Part shown: one piece after another, positions 48,901-58,908 of the stretch | How positions within the stretch are numbered: position 1 is the stretch's first letter | Layout: the number at the start of each line of letters is the position of its first letter | NCBI GenBank assembly: GCA_003569265.1 | Contig: BGON01000001.1 | Span: 124,001-188,000, forward strand | Length of the DNA: 64,000 bases | From: Actinomycetota bacterium | GTDB taxonomy: Bacteria > Actinomycetota > Actinomycetes > Nanopelagicales > Nanopelagicaceae | Reading direction: 5' to 3' | Translations under genes and position numbers: made by a program | Notes under the pieces: model-generated | Seen by the model: only the letters and a program-made list of their open reading frames with translations | Database searches by the model: none | What the model was told of the DNA's origin: nothing

Positions 48901-49528
48901 CTGAGCGCTCACTTACTCTGCTCGGCAAGATTAATCCTCTGGCCCTTGAGGAGTTCTCTTCCCTTGAAGAGCGTTTGAAGTTTTTGGCTGAGCAGTTAGA
49001 CGATTTAAAGAACACCAAGAAAGACTTGCTGGACATCATTAAAGAAGTTGATGATCGTGTTCAGTCAATCTTTATGGAAGCCTTTGAAGAAACTGCAAAG
49101 CATTTTGAAGATATCTTCTCTCGACTCTTCCCAGGTGGTGATGGCCGTTTAATTTTGACGGATCCAGATAATCCGATGATCAGTGGTGTTGATGTTGAGG
49201 CTCGTCCACCTGGAAAGCGCATTAAGCGTTTATCTCTGCTTTCAGGTGGAGAAAAATCATTGACCGCTGTTGCTATGTTAGTTGCAATCTTTAAAGCACG
49301 TCCTAGTCCCTTCTATGTGCTCGATGAAGTTGAAGCGGCCCTTGACGATACCAACCTTGGCCGATTACTCGTGATTTTCGAAGAGCTTCGCTCAACCTCT
49401 CAGCTGATTATCATTACGCACCAAAGCGCACCATGGAGATTGCTGATGCTTTATATGGAGTAACTATGCGTGGCGATGGTGTCTCTGAAGTAATTTCTCA
49501 GCGTTTGCGCGAATCTGACGCAAGTTAA
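45992..49528 (+). pseudogene. smc: Chromosome segregation protein SMC, broken by two frameshifts
   Basis: SMC is the ATPase of condensin. The N-terminal part (45992-46582) has GFKSFA, Walker [21 protein letters not shown], and RVQDLTA, then stops. Deleting one T at 46579-46580 restores AELRRQLRPLGKQAEVAKKA and joins it to the long second frame (46581 onward). That frame contains the coiled coils, the hinge (around 47520-47930) and the C-terminal head with LSGGEKSLTAVAML and [12 protein letters not shown] second break near 49421-49426 (CAAAGCGC) loses [15 protein letters not shown]; adding one A restores it and the frame runs to TAA 49526-49528. All other parts look intact, so recent mutation or sequence error is more likely than decay. 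Confidence 0.9.
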
Positions 49529-49541
49529 GTAAAGCTTCTCT

Positions 49542-50378
49542 ATGGGTTTATTTAGCAAGTTCATCGCCAAAATCAAGGGAACAAATGGGTTTGCACCTGC
49601 TGATTGGAAAGAGTTAGAAGAGGAACTGCTTCTATCTGACTTAGGCCCATCACTGACCAAAGAGTTCTTAGAACAGGCCCGTAAGGTTAAGAGCGAGAAT
49701 GCTCAAGAGGCTCTCTCTCAGATTTTATCTACTCATCTTTCTACGAAAGATCGTGGGGCCTTACTGGGACAAAAAACGACTGTAATCATGGTTGTTGGTG
49801 TTAATGGAACGGGGAAAACAACAAGTGTTGCGAAGCTAGCCGCGCAGCTAAAGAGCGGTGGTAAGAAAGTTGTGATGGCAGCAGGAGATACCTTTCGAGC
49901 TGCTGCCGTTGAGCAGTTACAAACCTGGGGGATGCGAATTGGTGTTGAAGTAGTTTCAGGTAAAGCAAATGGTGATCCAGCATCGGTTGCATTTGATGCT
50001 GCTAAGAAAGCCCAAGAGAGTAAAGCTGACTTTCTGATTATTGATACCGCAGGGCGATTGCACAATAAGAATGATTTGATGGCAGAGCTTGAGAAAGTTA
50101 AACGTGTCGTTGAGAAAGTATTTCCAATTAATGAAGTTCTCTTAGTAATTGATGCAACAACTGGTCAAAATGGTTTGCAGCAGGCCAAGATATTTACCGA
50201 AGCAGTAAATGTAACTGGAATTATCTTGACCAAGATTGATGGGAGCGCAAGAGGTGGTGTTGCACTTGCTATTGAGAAAGAACTCGATATTCCAATCAAG
50301 TGGATCGGCACGGGGGAGTCTGAGGCTGATTTTTCCCACTTTGATGCAGATAGTTATATCCAAGGGCTGCTTTCGTAA
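49542..50378 (+). CDS. ftsY: Signal recognition particle receptor FtsY, NG-domain form
   Basis: FtsY is the membrane receptor that docks the signal recognition particle. The 278-residue product has a short amphipathic start (MGLFSKFIAKIKG), the N domain, and the G domain with GVNGTGKTTSVAKLA, GDTFRAAAVEQL, DTAGRL, and TKIDGSARGG. It lacks the acidic A domain and N-terminal membrane anchor of many actinobacterial FtsY proteins. The first residues may carry membrane binding. It starts 13 bases after the smc end. Confidence 0.95.
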   Translation: MGLFSKFIAKIKGTNGFAPADWKELEEELLLSDLGPSLTKEFLEQARKVKSENAQEALSQILSTHLSTKDRGALLGQKTTVIMVVGVNGTGKTTSVAKLAAQLKSGGKKVVMAAGDTFRAAAVEQLQTWGMRIGVEVVSGKANGDPASVAFDAAKKAQESKADFLIIDTAGRLHNKNDLMAELEKVKRVVEKVFPINEVLLVIDATTGQNGLQQAKIFTEAVNVTGIILTKIDGSARGGVALAIEKELDIPIKWIGTGESEADFSHFDADSYIQGLLS

Positions 50379-50393
50379 CCTAGACGTAACACA

Positions 50394-50414
50394 GGGGCAC
50401 ATTTGTCACGCCCC
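50394..50414 (+). terminator. Weak hairpin after ftsY
   Basis: GGGGC (50394-50398) pairs with GCCCC (50410-50414) around an 11-base loop. There is no U-tract, so it could be a terminator or part of the amt control region. Confidence 0.3.
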
Positions 50415-50475
50415 CGCAATAGTCCACATCATCTGCTGTAACCAGGGCTAGAGAAGGTATGCCCATCTCAAAGGC

Positions 50476-50487
50476 GAGAAATTTCTC
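50476..50487. promoter_or_regulatory. Palindrome upstream of amt
   Basis: GAGAAATTTCTC is a perfect 12-bp palindrome 27 bases before the amt ATG. It could be an operator for a nitrogen regulator, but it does not match the AmtR or GlnR consensus. Confidence 0.35.
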
Positions 50488-50514
50488 TTTTCAAGACTGA
50501 AGGCAGATGAAAAT

Positions 50515-52154
<1,640 letters not shown>

Positions 52155-52176
52155 GTTACTTATAGGTGAGATTTAA

Positions 52177-52213
52177 ACTAAAGGCGGGCCAACAAAGTTG
52201 GCTCGCCTTTAGT
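52177..52213 (+). terminator. Long hairpin after glnK
   Basis: Seventeen bases (52177-52193) pair perfectly with 52197-52213, with one G-U pair and a loop of AAA. No poly-U run follows beyond TTTAGT inside the stem. It probably ends the amt-glnK mRNA and may also stabilise it. Confidence 0.8.
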
Positions 52214-52241
52214 GCAACTGCTCAAGTAGTCTTAGCGCCTT

Positions 52242-53678
52242 ATGTTTGAGTCACTTACTTCCCGCTTTAGCAGCGCATTTTCAAAGTTGCGCTCACACGG
52301 TAAAATTAGTAGCGCAGATATTGATGTGACCTGTGCTGAGATTCGCCAGGCTCTACTTGAATCTGATGTTGCGCTATCTGTCGTGGAAAGTTTTGTGGAG
52401 CAGGTGCGTGAGAAATCCTTAGCTGCCCTTGCGACAATGCAGTCTGGTACTAATCAGGGTCAAGCAATCTTTGAGATCGTTAATACATCTCTTATTGAAA
52501 TTCTTGGGGGAGAAGCACGCAGAGTTCGTTTTGCTAAGAATCCTCCGACTGTCATTATGTTGGCAGGTTTACAAGGTGCTGGAAAGACAACTTTGGCCGG
52601 AAAACTTGCAAAGTTCTATGCCAATCAAGGAAACACGCCACTTCTCGTTGCCTCCGACTTACAACGACCAAATGCTGTCACACAGTTGCAAGTAGTTGGT
52701 GAAAGTATTGGTGTTCCAGTCTTTGCGCCAGAGCCTGGCAATGGAGTTGGTGATCCAGTAAAGGTTGCAAAGAGCGGTGTCGAGTTTGCTAAATCAAAGC
52801 TGTACAACATGGTTATTGTTGATACTGCAGGTCGCTTAGGCATTGATGAAGAGCTAATGAAGCAGGCAGCATCTATCAGAGATGCGGTTAACCCAAATGA
52901 AATCCTCTTTGTTGTAGATGCAATGATTGGTCAAGATGCGGTGAGAACCTCACAAGCGTTTTTAGATGGCGTTGGTTTTGATGGTGTTGTTTTAACCAAG
53001 TTAGATGGTGATGCTCGCGGTGGTGCAGCTCTCTCAATCACTTCAATTACTAAGCGTCCAATTATGTTCGCATCCACTGGAGAAAAGCTCAGTGATTTTG
53101 ATATTTTCTATCCCGACCGTATGGCCTCACGAATTCTTGGAATGGGAGATGTTGCAACACTTGCCGAACAGGCTAAGAAAGCCTTTGATGGTGATACATC
53201 TGCAAAGCTGGAAGCTAAGTTTGCAAGTGGTGAAGATTTCACTTTGGAAGATTTCTTAGAGCAACTACAAGCAATGTCTAAAATGGGCTCCATGTCTAAG
53301 TTATTAGGCATGCTGCCCGGTGCTGGGGCGATGAAGAAACAGATTGAAAACTTTGATGAAGGTGAGATTGTTCGTACTAAAGCAATTGTTCAATCAATGA
53401 CTCCGATTGAAAGACGCGATCCCAAAGTTCTCAACGGCTCTCGCAGGGCTCGAATTGCGCTAGGTTCTGGTCGTAAAGTCTCTGATGTGAACAACTTGGT
53501 AGATCGCTTCTCTGCTGCGCAAAAGATGATGAAGCAGGTGCGAAACGGGGCAACGCCACAAGGCATGGCTGGTATGGGTCTTCCTGCGATGCCTAAGGCG
53601 GCAATAAAGAGCGCTGCGCCCAAGAAGAAGTCCAAATCAGGTAATCCAGCCAAACGAGCCCTAGAAGAGGGGCAATAA
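52242..53678 (+). CDS. ffh: Signal recognition particle protein Ffh
   Basis: Ffh binds signal sequences and 4.5S RNA and docks on FtsY. The 478-residue product has the N domain, the G domain with GLQGAGKTTLAGKLA, DLQRPNAVTQL, DTAGRLGIDEEL, TKLDGDARGG and the methionine-rich M domain (from about residue 310, with MSKMGSMSKLLGMLPG and SMTPIERRDPKVLNGSRRAR). A basic Lys-rich tail ends the protein. Both SRP partners, Ffh and FtsY, lie within 4 kb. Confidence 0.97.
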   Translation: MFESLTSRFSSAFSKLRSHGKISSADIDVTCAEIRQALLESDVALSVVESFVEQVREKSLAALATMQSGTNQGQAIFEIVNTSLIEILGGEARRVRFAKNPPTVIMLAGLQGAGKTTLAGKLAKFYANQGNTPLLVASDLQRPNAVTQLQVVGESIGVPVFAPEPGNGVGDPVKVAKSGVEFAKSKLYNMVIVDTAGRLGIDEELMKQAASIRDAVNPNEILFVVDAMIGQDAVRTSQAFLDGVGFDGVVLTKLDGDARGGAALSITSITKRPIMFASTGEKLSDFDIFYPDRMASRILGMGDVATLAEQAKKAFDGDTSAKLEAKFASGEDFTLEDFLEQLQAMSKMGSMSKLLGMLPGAGAMKKQIENFDEGEIVRTKAIVQSMTPIERRDPKVLNGSRRARIALGSGRKVSDVNNLVDRFSAAQKMMKQVRNGATPQGMAGMGLPAMPKAAIKSAAPKKKSKSGNPAKRALEEGQ

Positions 53679-53779
53679 AGCTCGATTTCACCTTTGCTGC
53701 CCTGAGATGGCAGAATTGGGCACCTGTTGATGGGGCCCTCTACCCCCGTTCAACATCCACGACCGATAGTTGTATGTAA

Positions 53780-53808
53780 TTGATTGCGCACCCCGCTGCG
53801 ATTAATTT
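53780..53808 (+). promoter_or_regulatory. Sigma-70-type promoter for the rpsP operon
   Basis: TTGATT (53780-53785), a 17-base spacer, then TAATTT (53803-53808). The rpsP ribosome binding site AGGAG at 53826-53830 follows. The upstream 53679-53779 holds no evident gene. Confidence 0.55.
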
Positions 53809-53841
53809 TTATGACACACATAAACAGGAGCACAATCTCAC

Positions 53842-54384
53842 TTGGCTACAAAAATTCGTTTAATGCGCATGGGTAAAATCCGCACACCATTTTTCCGCGT
53901 AGTTGTTACAGACTCACGCAAAGCACGTAACGGTCTTTCAATTGAAGAAATTGGTCGTTATGCTCCAGGACAAGAACCATCACTTATTGAGATCAACTCT
54001 GAGCGTGCTCAGTACTGGCTCGGTGTTGGTGCACAACCATCAGAGGCTGTAGAGGCTCTTCTGAAGGTCACTGGAGATTGGCAAAAATTTAAGGGTCTTC
54101 CTGGAACTGAAGGCACACTTCGTGTTGCAGCTCCAAAGGTCGGCAAGCATGTTGCTTATGAAGCAGCTATGAAGCAGGCAATGGATGAGCCAAAAGAAGG
54201 TGCAACTACCCTTAAGAAAAAAGCACAAGAGAAGTTAGCTGCAAAGGCAAACCCAGTTGTTGAAGAAGCTGTAGTTGCAGCACCAGTTGCTGATGTTGCA
54301 GTTGAGGAAGTTGTTGATGCAGTAGTTGAGGCACCAGCAGATGCTGTTGTTGAAACACCAACTGAAGAAGCGGCTGCCGAATAA
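53842..54384 (+). CDS. rpsP: 30S ribosomal protein S16 with C-terminal extension
   Basis: S16 is a 16S rRNA-binding protein of the 30S body. The first 85 or so residues are canonical ([40 protein letters not shown]). The product reaches 180 residues through a Lys/Glu helix and an Ala/Val/Glu tail built of VVEAP-like repeats. Tails of this type are common in actinobacterial S16. The start is TTG at 53842, 11 bases after AGGAG, and gives the expected ATKIRLMR start. It heads rpsP-khpA-rimM-trmD. Confidence 0.95.
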   Translation: MATKIRLMRMGKIRTPFFRVVVTDSRKARNGLSIEEIGRYAPGQEPSLIEINSERAQYWLGVGAQPSEAVEALLKVTGDWQKFKGLPGTEGTLRVAAPKVGKHVAYEAAMKQAMDEPKEGATTLKKKAQEKLAAKANPVVEEAVVAAPVADVAVEEVVDAVVEAPADAVVETPTEEAAAE

Positions 54385-54386
54385 CA

Positions 54387-54626
54387 ATGATGGATGAAGC
54401 CCTAGAGCATTTGGTAAAGGGAATCGTTGATAATCCTGACGATGTAGTTGTTGCTGAAAAGAATCATCGTCGTGGAACAACTCTTGAGGTTCGCGTGAAC
54501 CCAGAAGATATCGGCAAAGTTATTGGTCGTAATGGCCGTACTGCAAAGGCACTTCGCACGGTCGTGAGTGCAATTGCAGGACGTACTGTTCGCGTCGATC
54601 TCATCGAGACCGACGAAGCACGATAG
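54387..54626 (+). CDS. khpA: KH-domain RNA-binding protein KhpA (YlqC)
   Basis: This 79-residue single KH-domain protein has the GxxG loop in VIGRNGRTAKALRTVVSAIA. It partners with KhpB in other bacteria and affects small-RNA stability and cell elongation. Its place between rpsP and rimM is the standard one. It starts two bases after the rpsP stop and ends two bases before rimM. Confidence 0.93.
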   Translation: MMDEALEHLVKGIVDNPDDVVVAEKNHRRGTTLEVRVNPEDIGKVIGRNGRTAKALRTVVSAIAGRTVRVDLIETDEAR

Positions 54627-54628
54627 CA

Positions 54629-55132
54629 ATGCGTTTACTCGTGGGGCGCATCGGTCGCGCCCACGGAATTCTTGGAGAAGCGACGATTGAGGTTCGAACT
54701 GATGAACCTGATCGTCGTTTTGCCGTTGGTAGCAGAGTTCAAACCGATGCCCATGGCGAGCTAACAATTATTTCTGGCCGCGTGCATAACGGTATTTTAC
54801 TGCTGGGATTTAACGGCATCACCGATCGTAATGGCATTGAAAAGCTTCGCAATACCCTGATTTATTGCGATGTAGATATCAATGAACCAGGTGCTGATGA
54901 AGATGATTACCATGTCTTACAGTTAATTGGCTGCGCAGCTCATTTGGAGTCGGGTGAACTCTTTGGTGAGGTAACTGATGTGATTAATCTTCCAGGCCAA
55001 GATTTACTAGCGATTAAGACAGACTCTGGTGAAGTTCTGATTCCTTTTGTGCATCAATTAGTTCCTGTGATTGATATTGCTGCCCGTAGAGTTGTTGTAA
55101 TTCCACCTGATATGTCGGGGGAAGTTAAATGA
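54629..55132 (+). CDS. rimM: Ribosome maturation factor RimM
   Basis: RimM helps assemble the 30S head and binds S19. The 167-residue product has the GRIGRAHGILGEATIEVRTD start, a two-domain layout and the C-terminal PRC-barrel (LGEVTDVINLPGQDLLAIKT-like) with VLIPFVHQLVPVIDIAARRV. It overlaps trmD by four bases (ATGA). Confidence 0.95.
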   Translation: MRLLVGRIGRAHGILGEATIEVRTDEPDRRFAVGSRVQTDAHGELTIISGRVHNGILLLGFNGITDRNGIEKLRNTLIYCDVDINEPGADEDDYHVLQLIGCAAHLESGELFGEVTDVINLPGQDLLAIKTDSGEVLIPFVHQLVPVIDIAARRVVVIPPDMSGEVK

Positions 55133-55797
55133 AAATTGATGCAGTTACTATTTTTCCAGAGTATTTCGCACCACTCAAACTATCACTATTAGGTAAAGCA
55201 CAAGAGAGTGGAATTGTGGAGTTTGGAATTCACGATTTACGCACCTTTGCGATAAATGTTCATAATCAAGTCGATGACACACCATATGGTGGCGGCGCCG
55301 GAATGGTGATGCTGCCTGAAGTATGGGGACAAGCCTTAGATCCTTTAATGAGTACAGACACAGATTTAATTATTCTGACTCCAGCAGGCAAGCGCTTTGA
55401 TCAACCAATGGCAGCGAAGTTTTCACAATCATCACACTTAGTTTTTGCATGTGGTCGGTATGAAGGAATTGATGATCGTGTGCGCCAGCACTACCTCTCT
55501 AAGAATTTTAGAGTCCATGAGGTTTCCATTGGTGATTATGTTTTGGGTGGGGGAGAAGTTGCATCCCTTGTGATGATTGAAGCCATCACCCGCTTGATTC
55601 CAGGTGTTCTAGGAAATCCTGAATCACTTGCTGAAGAGTCACATAATGAGGCGGGGTATCTTGAATATCCCAACTTCACAAAGCCACAAAACTGGCGTGA
55701 TATTGCCGTCCCTGAGATTTTATTAAGTGGAAATCATGGAGAAATCGCTAAGTGGCGAGCAGCACAAGCCATTGAGCGTGCGAAAGAGAATTTATAA
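55129..55797 (+). CDS. trmD: tRNA (guanine(37)-N(1))-methyltransferase
   Basis: TrmD methylates G37 next to the anticodon and prevents frameshifting. The 222-residue SPOUT enzyme shows VTIFPEYFAPLKLSLLGKA, DDTPYGGGAGMVM, FACGRYEGIDDRV and the knot region EVSIGDYVLGGGEVASLVMI. The usual next gene, rplS (L19), is not downstream; a desaturase gene follows instead. The length is typical of short TrmD proteins. Confidence 0.96.
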   Translation: MKIDAVTIFPEYFAPLKLSLLGKAQESGIVEFGIHDLRTFAINVHNQVDDTPYGGGAGMVMLPEVWGQALDPLMSTDTDLIILTPAGKRFDQPMAAKFSQSSHLVFACGRYEGIDDRVRQHYLSKNFRVHEVSIGDYVLGGGEVASLVMIEAITRLIPGVLGNPESLAEESHNEAGYLEYPNFTKPQNWRDIAVPEILLSGNHGEIAKWRAAQAIERAKENL

Positions 55798-55821
55798 CTG
55801 GCAGTAACCCGCCCCCTGCCG

Positions 55822-55827
55822 TACCGT
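55822..55827 (+). promoter_or_regulatory. Candidate leaderless -10 element for the desaturase gene
   Basis: TACCGT ends 7 bases before the ATG at 55835, with no ribosome binding site in TACGCCT. Confidence 0.5.
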
Positions 55828-55834
55828 TACGCCT

Positions 55835-56803
55835 ATGACATATGACAGCAAAGAGATTCAAGCTCGACTTATTCGAGATCTAGAGCCTGTCGTTGCTGTT
55901 GAACTCGATCGACATCTAAAAGTTCAAAAAAATTGGTATCCCCATGAGTATGTCCCATGGTCTGAAGGTCGCGATTTTGCTGGACCTCTCAACGGTGATG
56001 CATGGGAAGCAAAAGATTCACGTCTTACACCCGTTGCCCAAGATTCACTCATTCTCAATCTTTTAACTGAAGATAACTTGCCGAGCTACCACACTGAAAT
56101 CGCCCTCTCAATGGGCCGTGATGGTGCTTGGGGAACATGGATTGAACGATGGACGGCAGAAGAAGCGCGTCACAGCATTGTTATCCGCGATTACTTAATG
56201 GCAACTCGTGGTGTTGATCCTTATGAACTAGAAGATCTACGTATGGCACATATGTCATTGGGTTATCAGACTCCATATGAAAACGACATGTTGCACACTA
56301 TTGCCTATGTTTCTTTTCAGGAATTAGCTACACGTATTTCACACCGCAATACCGGCAAAATCTCAGCGGACCCAATTGCAGAATCCCTGCTGCAACGTGT
56401 TTCTCTAGATGAAAATCTACATATGCTTTTCTATCGCAACACATTAGGCGCAGCCCTTGATATGGAGCCAAATGCTTCTATGCGAGCAATTGCCGATGTG
56501 GTGACAAACTTTGATATGCCTGGGGCAAACATGCCAGGCTTTGGTCGAAAAGCGGTGCAGATTGCTCTGGCAGGAATTTATGACATGGAGCAACATTTAG
56601 AAGAAGTGATTGCTCCCGTGCTTCGCGCGTGGAATGTATTTGATCGCACGGACCTTAGCGGTGATGGCTTAGCTGCCCGTGATGAACTTGCAGCATTCTT
56701 GTCCAAGACCACCGATGAATCCAACCGCTTTAATGAAAAGCGTGAGCTACATTTTGAGCGCCTTATTGCTCGTGGACAAGAACCACTGCGAATCATTAAG
56801 TAG
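55835..56803 (+). CDS. Acyl-ACP desaturase (ferritin-like di-iron, DesA type)
   Basis: This 322-residue soluble fatty-acid desaturase type 2 family member has di-iron ligands in EEARHSIVIRDYL (about residues 109-113) and DENLHMLFYRN (about residues 192-196), plus a glutamate in NLPSYHTEIALSMG. It introduces a double bond into acyl chains on acyl carrier protein, as plant stearoyl-ACP desaturase and mycobacterial DesA1/2 do. It needs oxygen and ferredoxin-type electrons. It replaces the usual rplS position after trmD. The amidotransferase gene follows after 11 bases. Confidence 0.9.
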   Translation: MTYDSKEIQARLIRDLEPVVAVELDRHLKVQKNWYPHEYVPWSEGRDFAGPLNGDAWEAKDSRLTPVAQDSLILNLLTEDNLPSYHTEIALSMGRDGAWGTWIERWTAEEARHSIVIRDYLMATRGVDPYELEDLRMAHMSLGYQTPYENDMLHTIAYVSFQELATRISHRNTGKISADPIAESLLQRVSLDENLHMLFYRNTLGAALDMEPNASMRAIADVVTNFDMPGANMPGFGRKAVQIALAGIYDMEQHLEEVIAPVLRAWNVFDRTDLSGDGLAARDELAAFLSKTTDESNRFNEKRELHFERLIARGQEPLRIIK

Positions 56804-56814
56804 AGTTAGCTCCT

Positions 56815-57543
56815 ATGTCCAAGCGCGTTCTCTTCATCGAGCATGACCACGTATCTGCTGGTGGTCCAATCTGGAAACAGTTTGAAAAACGGGGCTATGA
56901 AATATCGCGATTTATTATTGTTGATGAAGAACATGCCAAAGCCCCAAATGTGACACCAGTATGGCCAGATTTACTTTCATTTGATGTAGTAGTTGTCATG
57001 GGTGCGCCATATGCTGCATATGACGATGGTGCAATTGGTAATTGGTTACTCCCACAAGTGGCAAAAATGCGCGAAGTTCATAATGCAGGAATTCCAGTGC
57101 TAGGTATTTGCTTTGGGGGGCAGTTAATGTCGCGCGTGCTAGGTGGAACAGTTTCACGCTCACCTCGCGCTGAACTTGGTTGGTATGAATTAGATAGTGA
57201 TGATGAGAGTTTGATTCCTAAGGGACCATGGTTTCAGTATCACTGGGATCGCTTTACGGTCCCACCTGGGGCTACTGAGATTGCCCGAACTCAATTGTGT
57301 CCGCAGGCATATCACTTTGGTCGCACATTAGGTCTGCAGTTTCATCCAGAGATTGATTCTGAAGTTTTAGATATGTGGCTTGCTATGGATGGTGGATGCG
57401 CCGAGGTTGAATCTGAAGGCGTAGTGGTTGATCAGTTGCGTGCTGAGACTAGAAAACTTGAAGGGCAAAGTAATCAGCGCGGCTACGATTTAGTCGATCA
57501 ATTTCTTGATCGCATCGCAACGGCGCCAATCCGCACCATCTAA
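56815..57543 (+). CDS. Class I glutamine amidotransferase-like hydrolase (PuuD-like)
   Basis: This 242-residue class I amidotransferase has the nucleophile in LGICFGGQLMSRVLGG (Cys near residue 99) and the catalytic His in LGLQFHPEIDSEV. It stands alone, with no synthetase domain, and resembles gamma-glutamyl hydrolases and GMP-synthase-like amidotransferases. Lying tail-to-tail against the aldehyde dehydrogenase and ligase genes, it is a candidate for removing a gamma-glutamyl group, as PuuD does with gamma-glutamyl-GABA. This role is inference. Confidence 0.83.
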   Translation: MSKRVLFIEHDHVSAGGPIWKQFEKRGYEISRFIIVDEEHAKAPNVTPVWPDLLSFDVVVVMGAPYAAYDDGAIGNWLLPQVAKMREVHNAGIPVLGICFGGQLMSRVLGGTVSRSPRAELGWYELDSDDESLIPKGPWFQYHWDRFTVPPGATEIARTQLCPQAYHFGRTLGLQFHPEIDSEVLDMWLAMDGGCAEVESEGVVVDQLRAETRKLEGQSNQRGYDLVDQFLDRIATAPIRTI

Positions 57544-58902
57544 TTAGTCATTAGAGATAAATACGTTCTTCAACTCAGTGTAAGCATCAACAGCATCTGG
57601 TCCAAGACCACGCCCAAGACCTGATTGCTTAAAGCCACCAAATGGTGTCCAGAAACGCACTGAAGAGTTTGAATTCACAGATAGTGCGCCAGATTCAATT
57701 GCACGAGAAACGCGAAGAGCTCGTCCCACATCTCTTGTCCAGATAGATCCTGATAATCCATATTCACTATCATTTGCTAGAGCAGTTGCTTCGGCTTCAT
57801 CTTCGAAAGTAAGAACAGAGACAACAGGTCCGAAGATCTCTTCGCGCCAAGACTTAGATTGGGCATTCTTTGGTAGCAAAACTGTTGGAGGCATCCAATA
57901 GCCAGGCCCTGATGGCGCCGATCCTTGAAAAGCAATTTTTTCATCTAAGTAAGAGCCAACGACATCAAACTGTTTCTTTGAAATTAGTGGTCCCATTTCA
58001 GCCGTAGCAAGATTTGGATCTTCGCATCGGAACTTCTTAACCGCTACCTCAAAGTGCTCCATGAACTTATCAAATGCGGACTTTTGAACAAGGATTCGTG
58101 AACGAGCACAGCAATCTTGGCCAGCGTTATCAAAGACCGCGCCAGGTGCACTAGATGCTGCTTTTTCAATGTCGGCATCAGCAAAGATGATGTTGGCGCT
58201 TTTTCCACCCAGTTCAAGTGTTACGCGCTTCACCTGATCGGCGCATCCAGCCATGATCTGCTTTCCAACTTCAGTCGAACCAGTAAAGCCGACTTTTCGA
58301 ACTAGGGGATGTGTAACAAATCGATTACCAACAACACTTCCCTTGCCAGGCAGAATGTTGAGAACTCCTTCAGGAATTCCAGCCAGCAAAGCAAGTTCGC
58401 CAAGGCGAATAGCTGTTAGCGGTGTGTATTCGGCGGGTTTTAAAACAACGGTATTTCCTGCAGCTAAGGCTGGAGCAAAACCCCAACCAGCAATTGGCAT
58501 AGGAAAGTTCCAGGGAACAATGATTCCAACAACACCTAATGGCTCTTTAAAAGTTATATCTACCCCACCAGGGACTGGAATTTGCTTACCGAATAAGCGC
58601 TCTGGGGCAGCTGAGTAATACATCAGCGTATTAGCGACGTTGTCGGCTTCCCAGAGTGCGTTGCCTCGGGTGTGACCAGCGTTTGTGATTTCTAACTGTG
58701 CTAACTCTTCACGGTGATCAGTTACAACTTGGGAGAAAGCGCGAAGCAAACGCGCACGCTCACCAGGTGCAACATTTCGCCAGCTCTGGAAAGCTTTGGC
58801 TGCCTTTGCGATAACTGCATCAGTTTGTTCCAAGTCTAAATGAGGAACATTCTTAACAATCTTTTCTGTGGCAGGGTTGATTACATCGTATGAAGTGGAC
58901 AC
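57544..58902 (-). CDS. Aldehyde dehydrogenase (PuuC-like)
   Basis: This 452-residue NAD(P)-dependent aldehyde dehydrogenase has IIVPWNFPMPIAGWGFAPAL, VGFTGSTEVGKQI, the catalytic Glu in VTLELGGKSANI and the nucleophilic Cys in NAGQDCCARSRILV (Cys 264 or 265), plus EEIFGPVVSVLTF. The GTG start at 58902 is six bases after the ligase stop, so both share an mRNA. The position suggests oxidation of a gamma-glutamyl aminoaldehyde. The exact substrate is unproven. Its end abuts the amidotransferase end with no spacer. Confidence 0.9.
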   Translation of the reverse strand: MSTSYDVINPATEKIVKNVPHLDLEQTDAVIAKAAKAFQSWRNVAPGERARLLRAFSQVVTDHREELAQLEITNAGHTRGNALWEADNVANTLMYYSAAPERLFGKQIPVPGGVDITFKEPLGVVGIIVPWNFPMPIAGWGFAPALAAGNTVVLKPAEYTPLTAIRLGELALLAGIPEGVLNILPGKGSVVGNRFVTHPLVRKVGFTGSTEVGKQIMAGCADQVKRVTLELGGKSANIIFADADIEKAASSAPGAVFDNAGQDCCARSRILVQKSAFDKFMEHFEVAVKKFRCEDPNLATAEMGPLISKKQFDVVGSYLDEKIAFQGSAPSGPGYWMPPTVLLPKNAQSKSWREEIFGPVVSVLTFEDEAEATALANDSEYGLSGSIWTRDVGRALRVSRAIESGALSVNSNSSVRFWTPFGGFKQSGLGRGLGPDAVDAYTELKNVFISND

Positions 58903-58908
58903 TGTGGT

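Noticed and set aside
50386-50514. GlnR or AmtR box upstream of amt
   Set aside because: GTAAC occurs at 50386, but the second half-site does not match; the 12-bp palindrome fits neither consensus.
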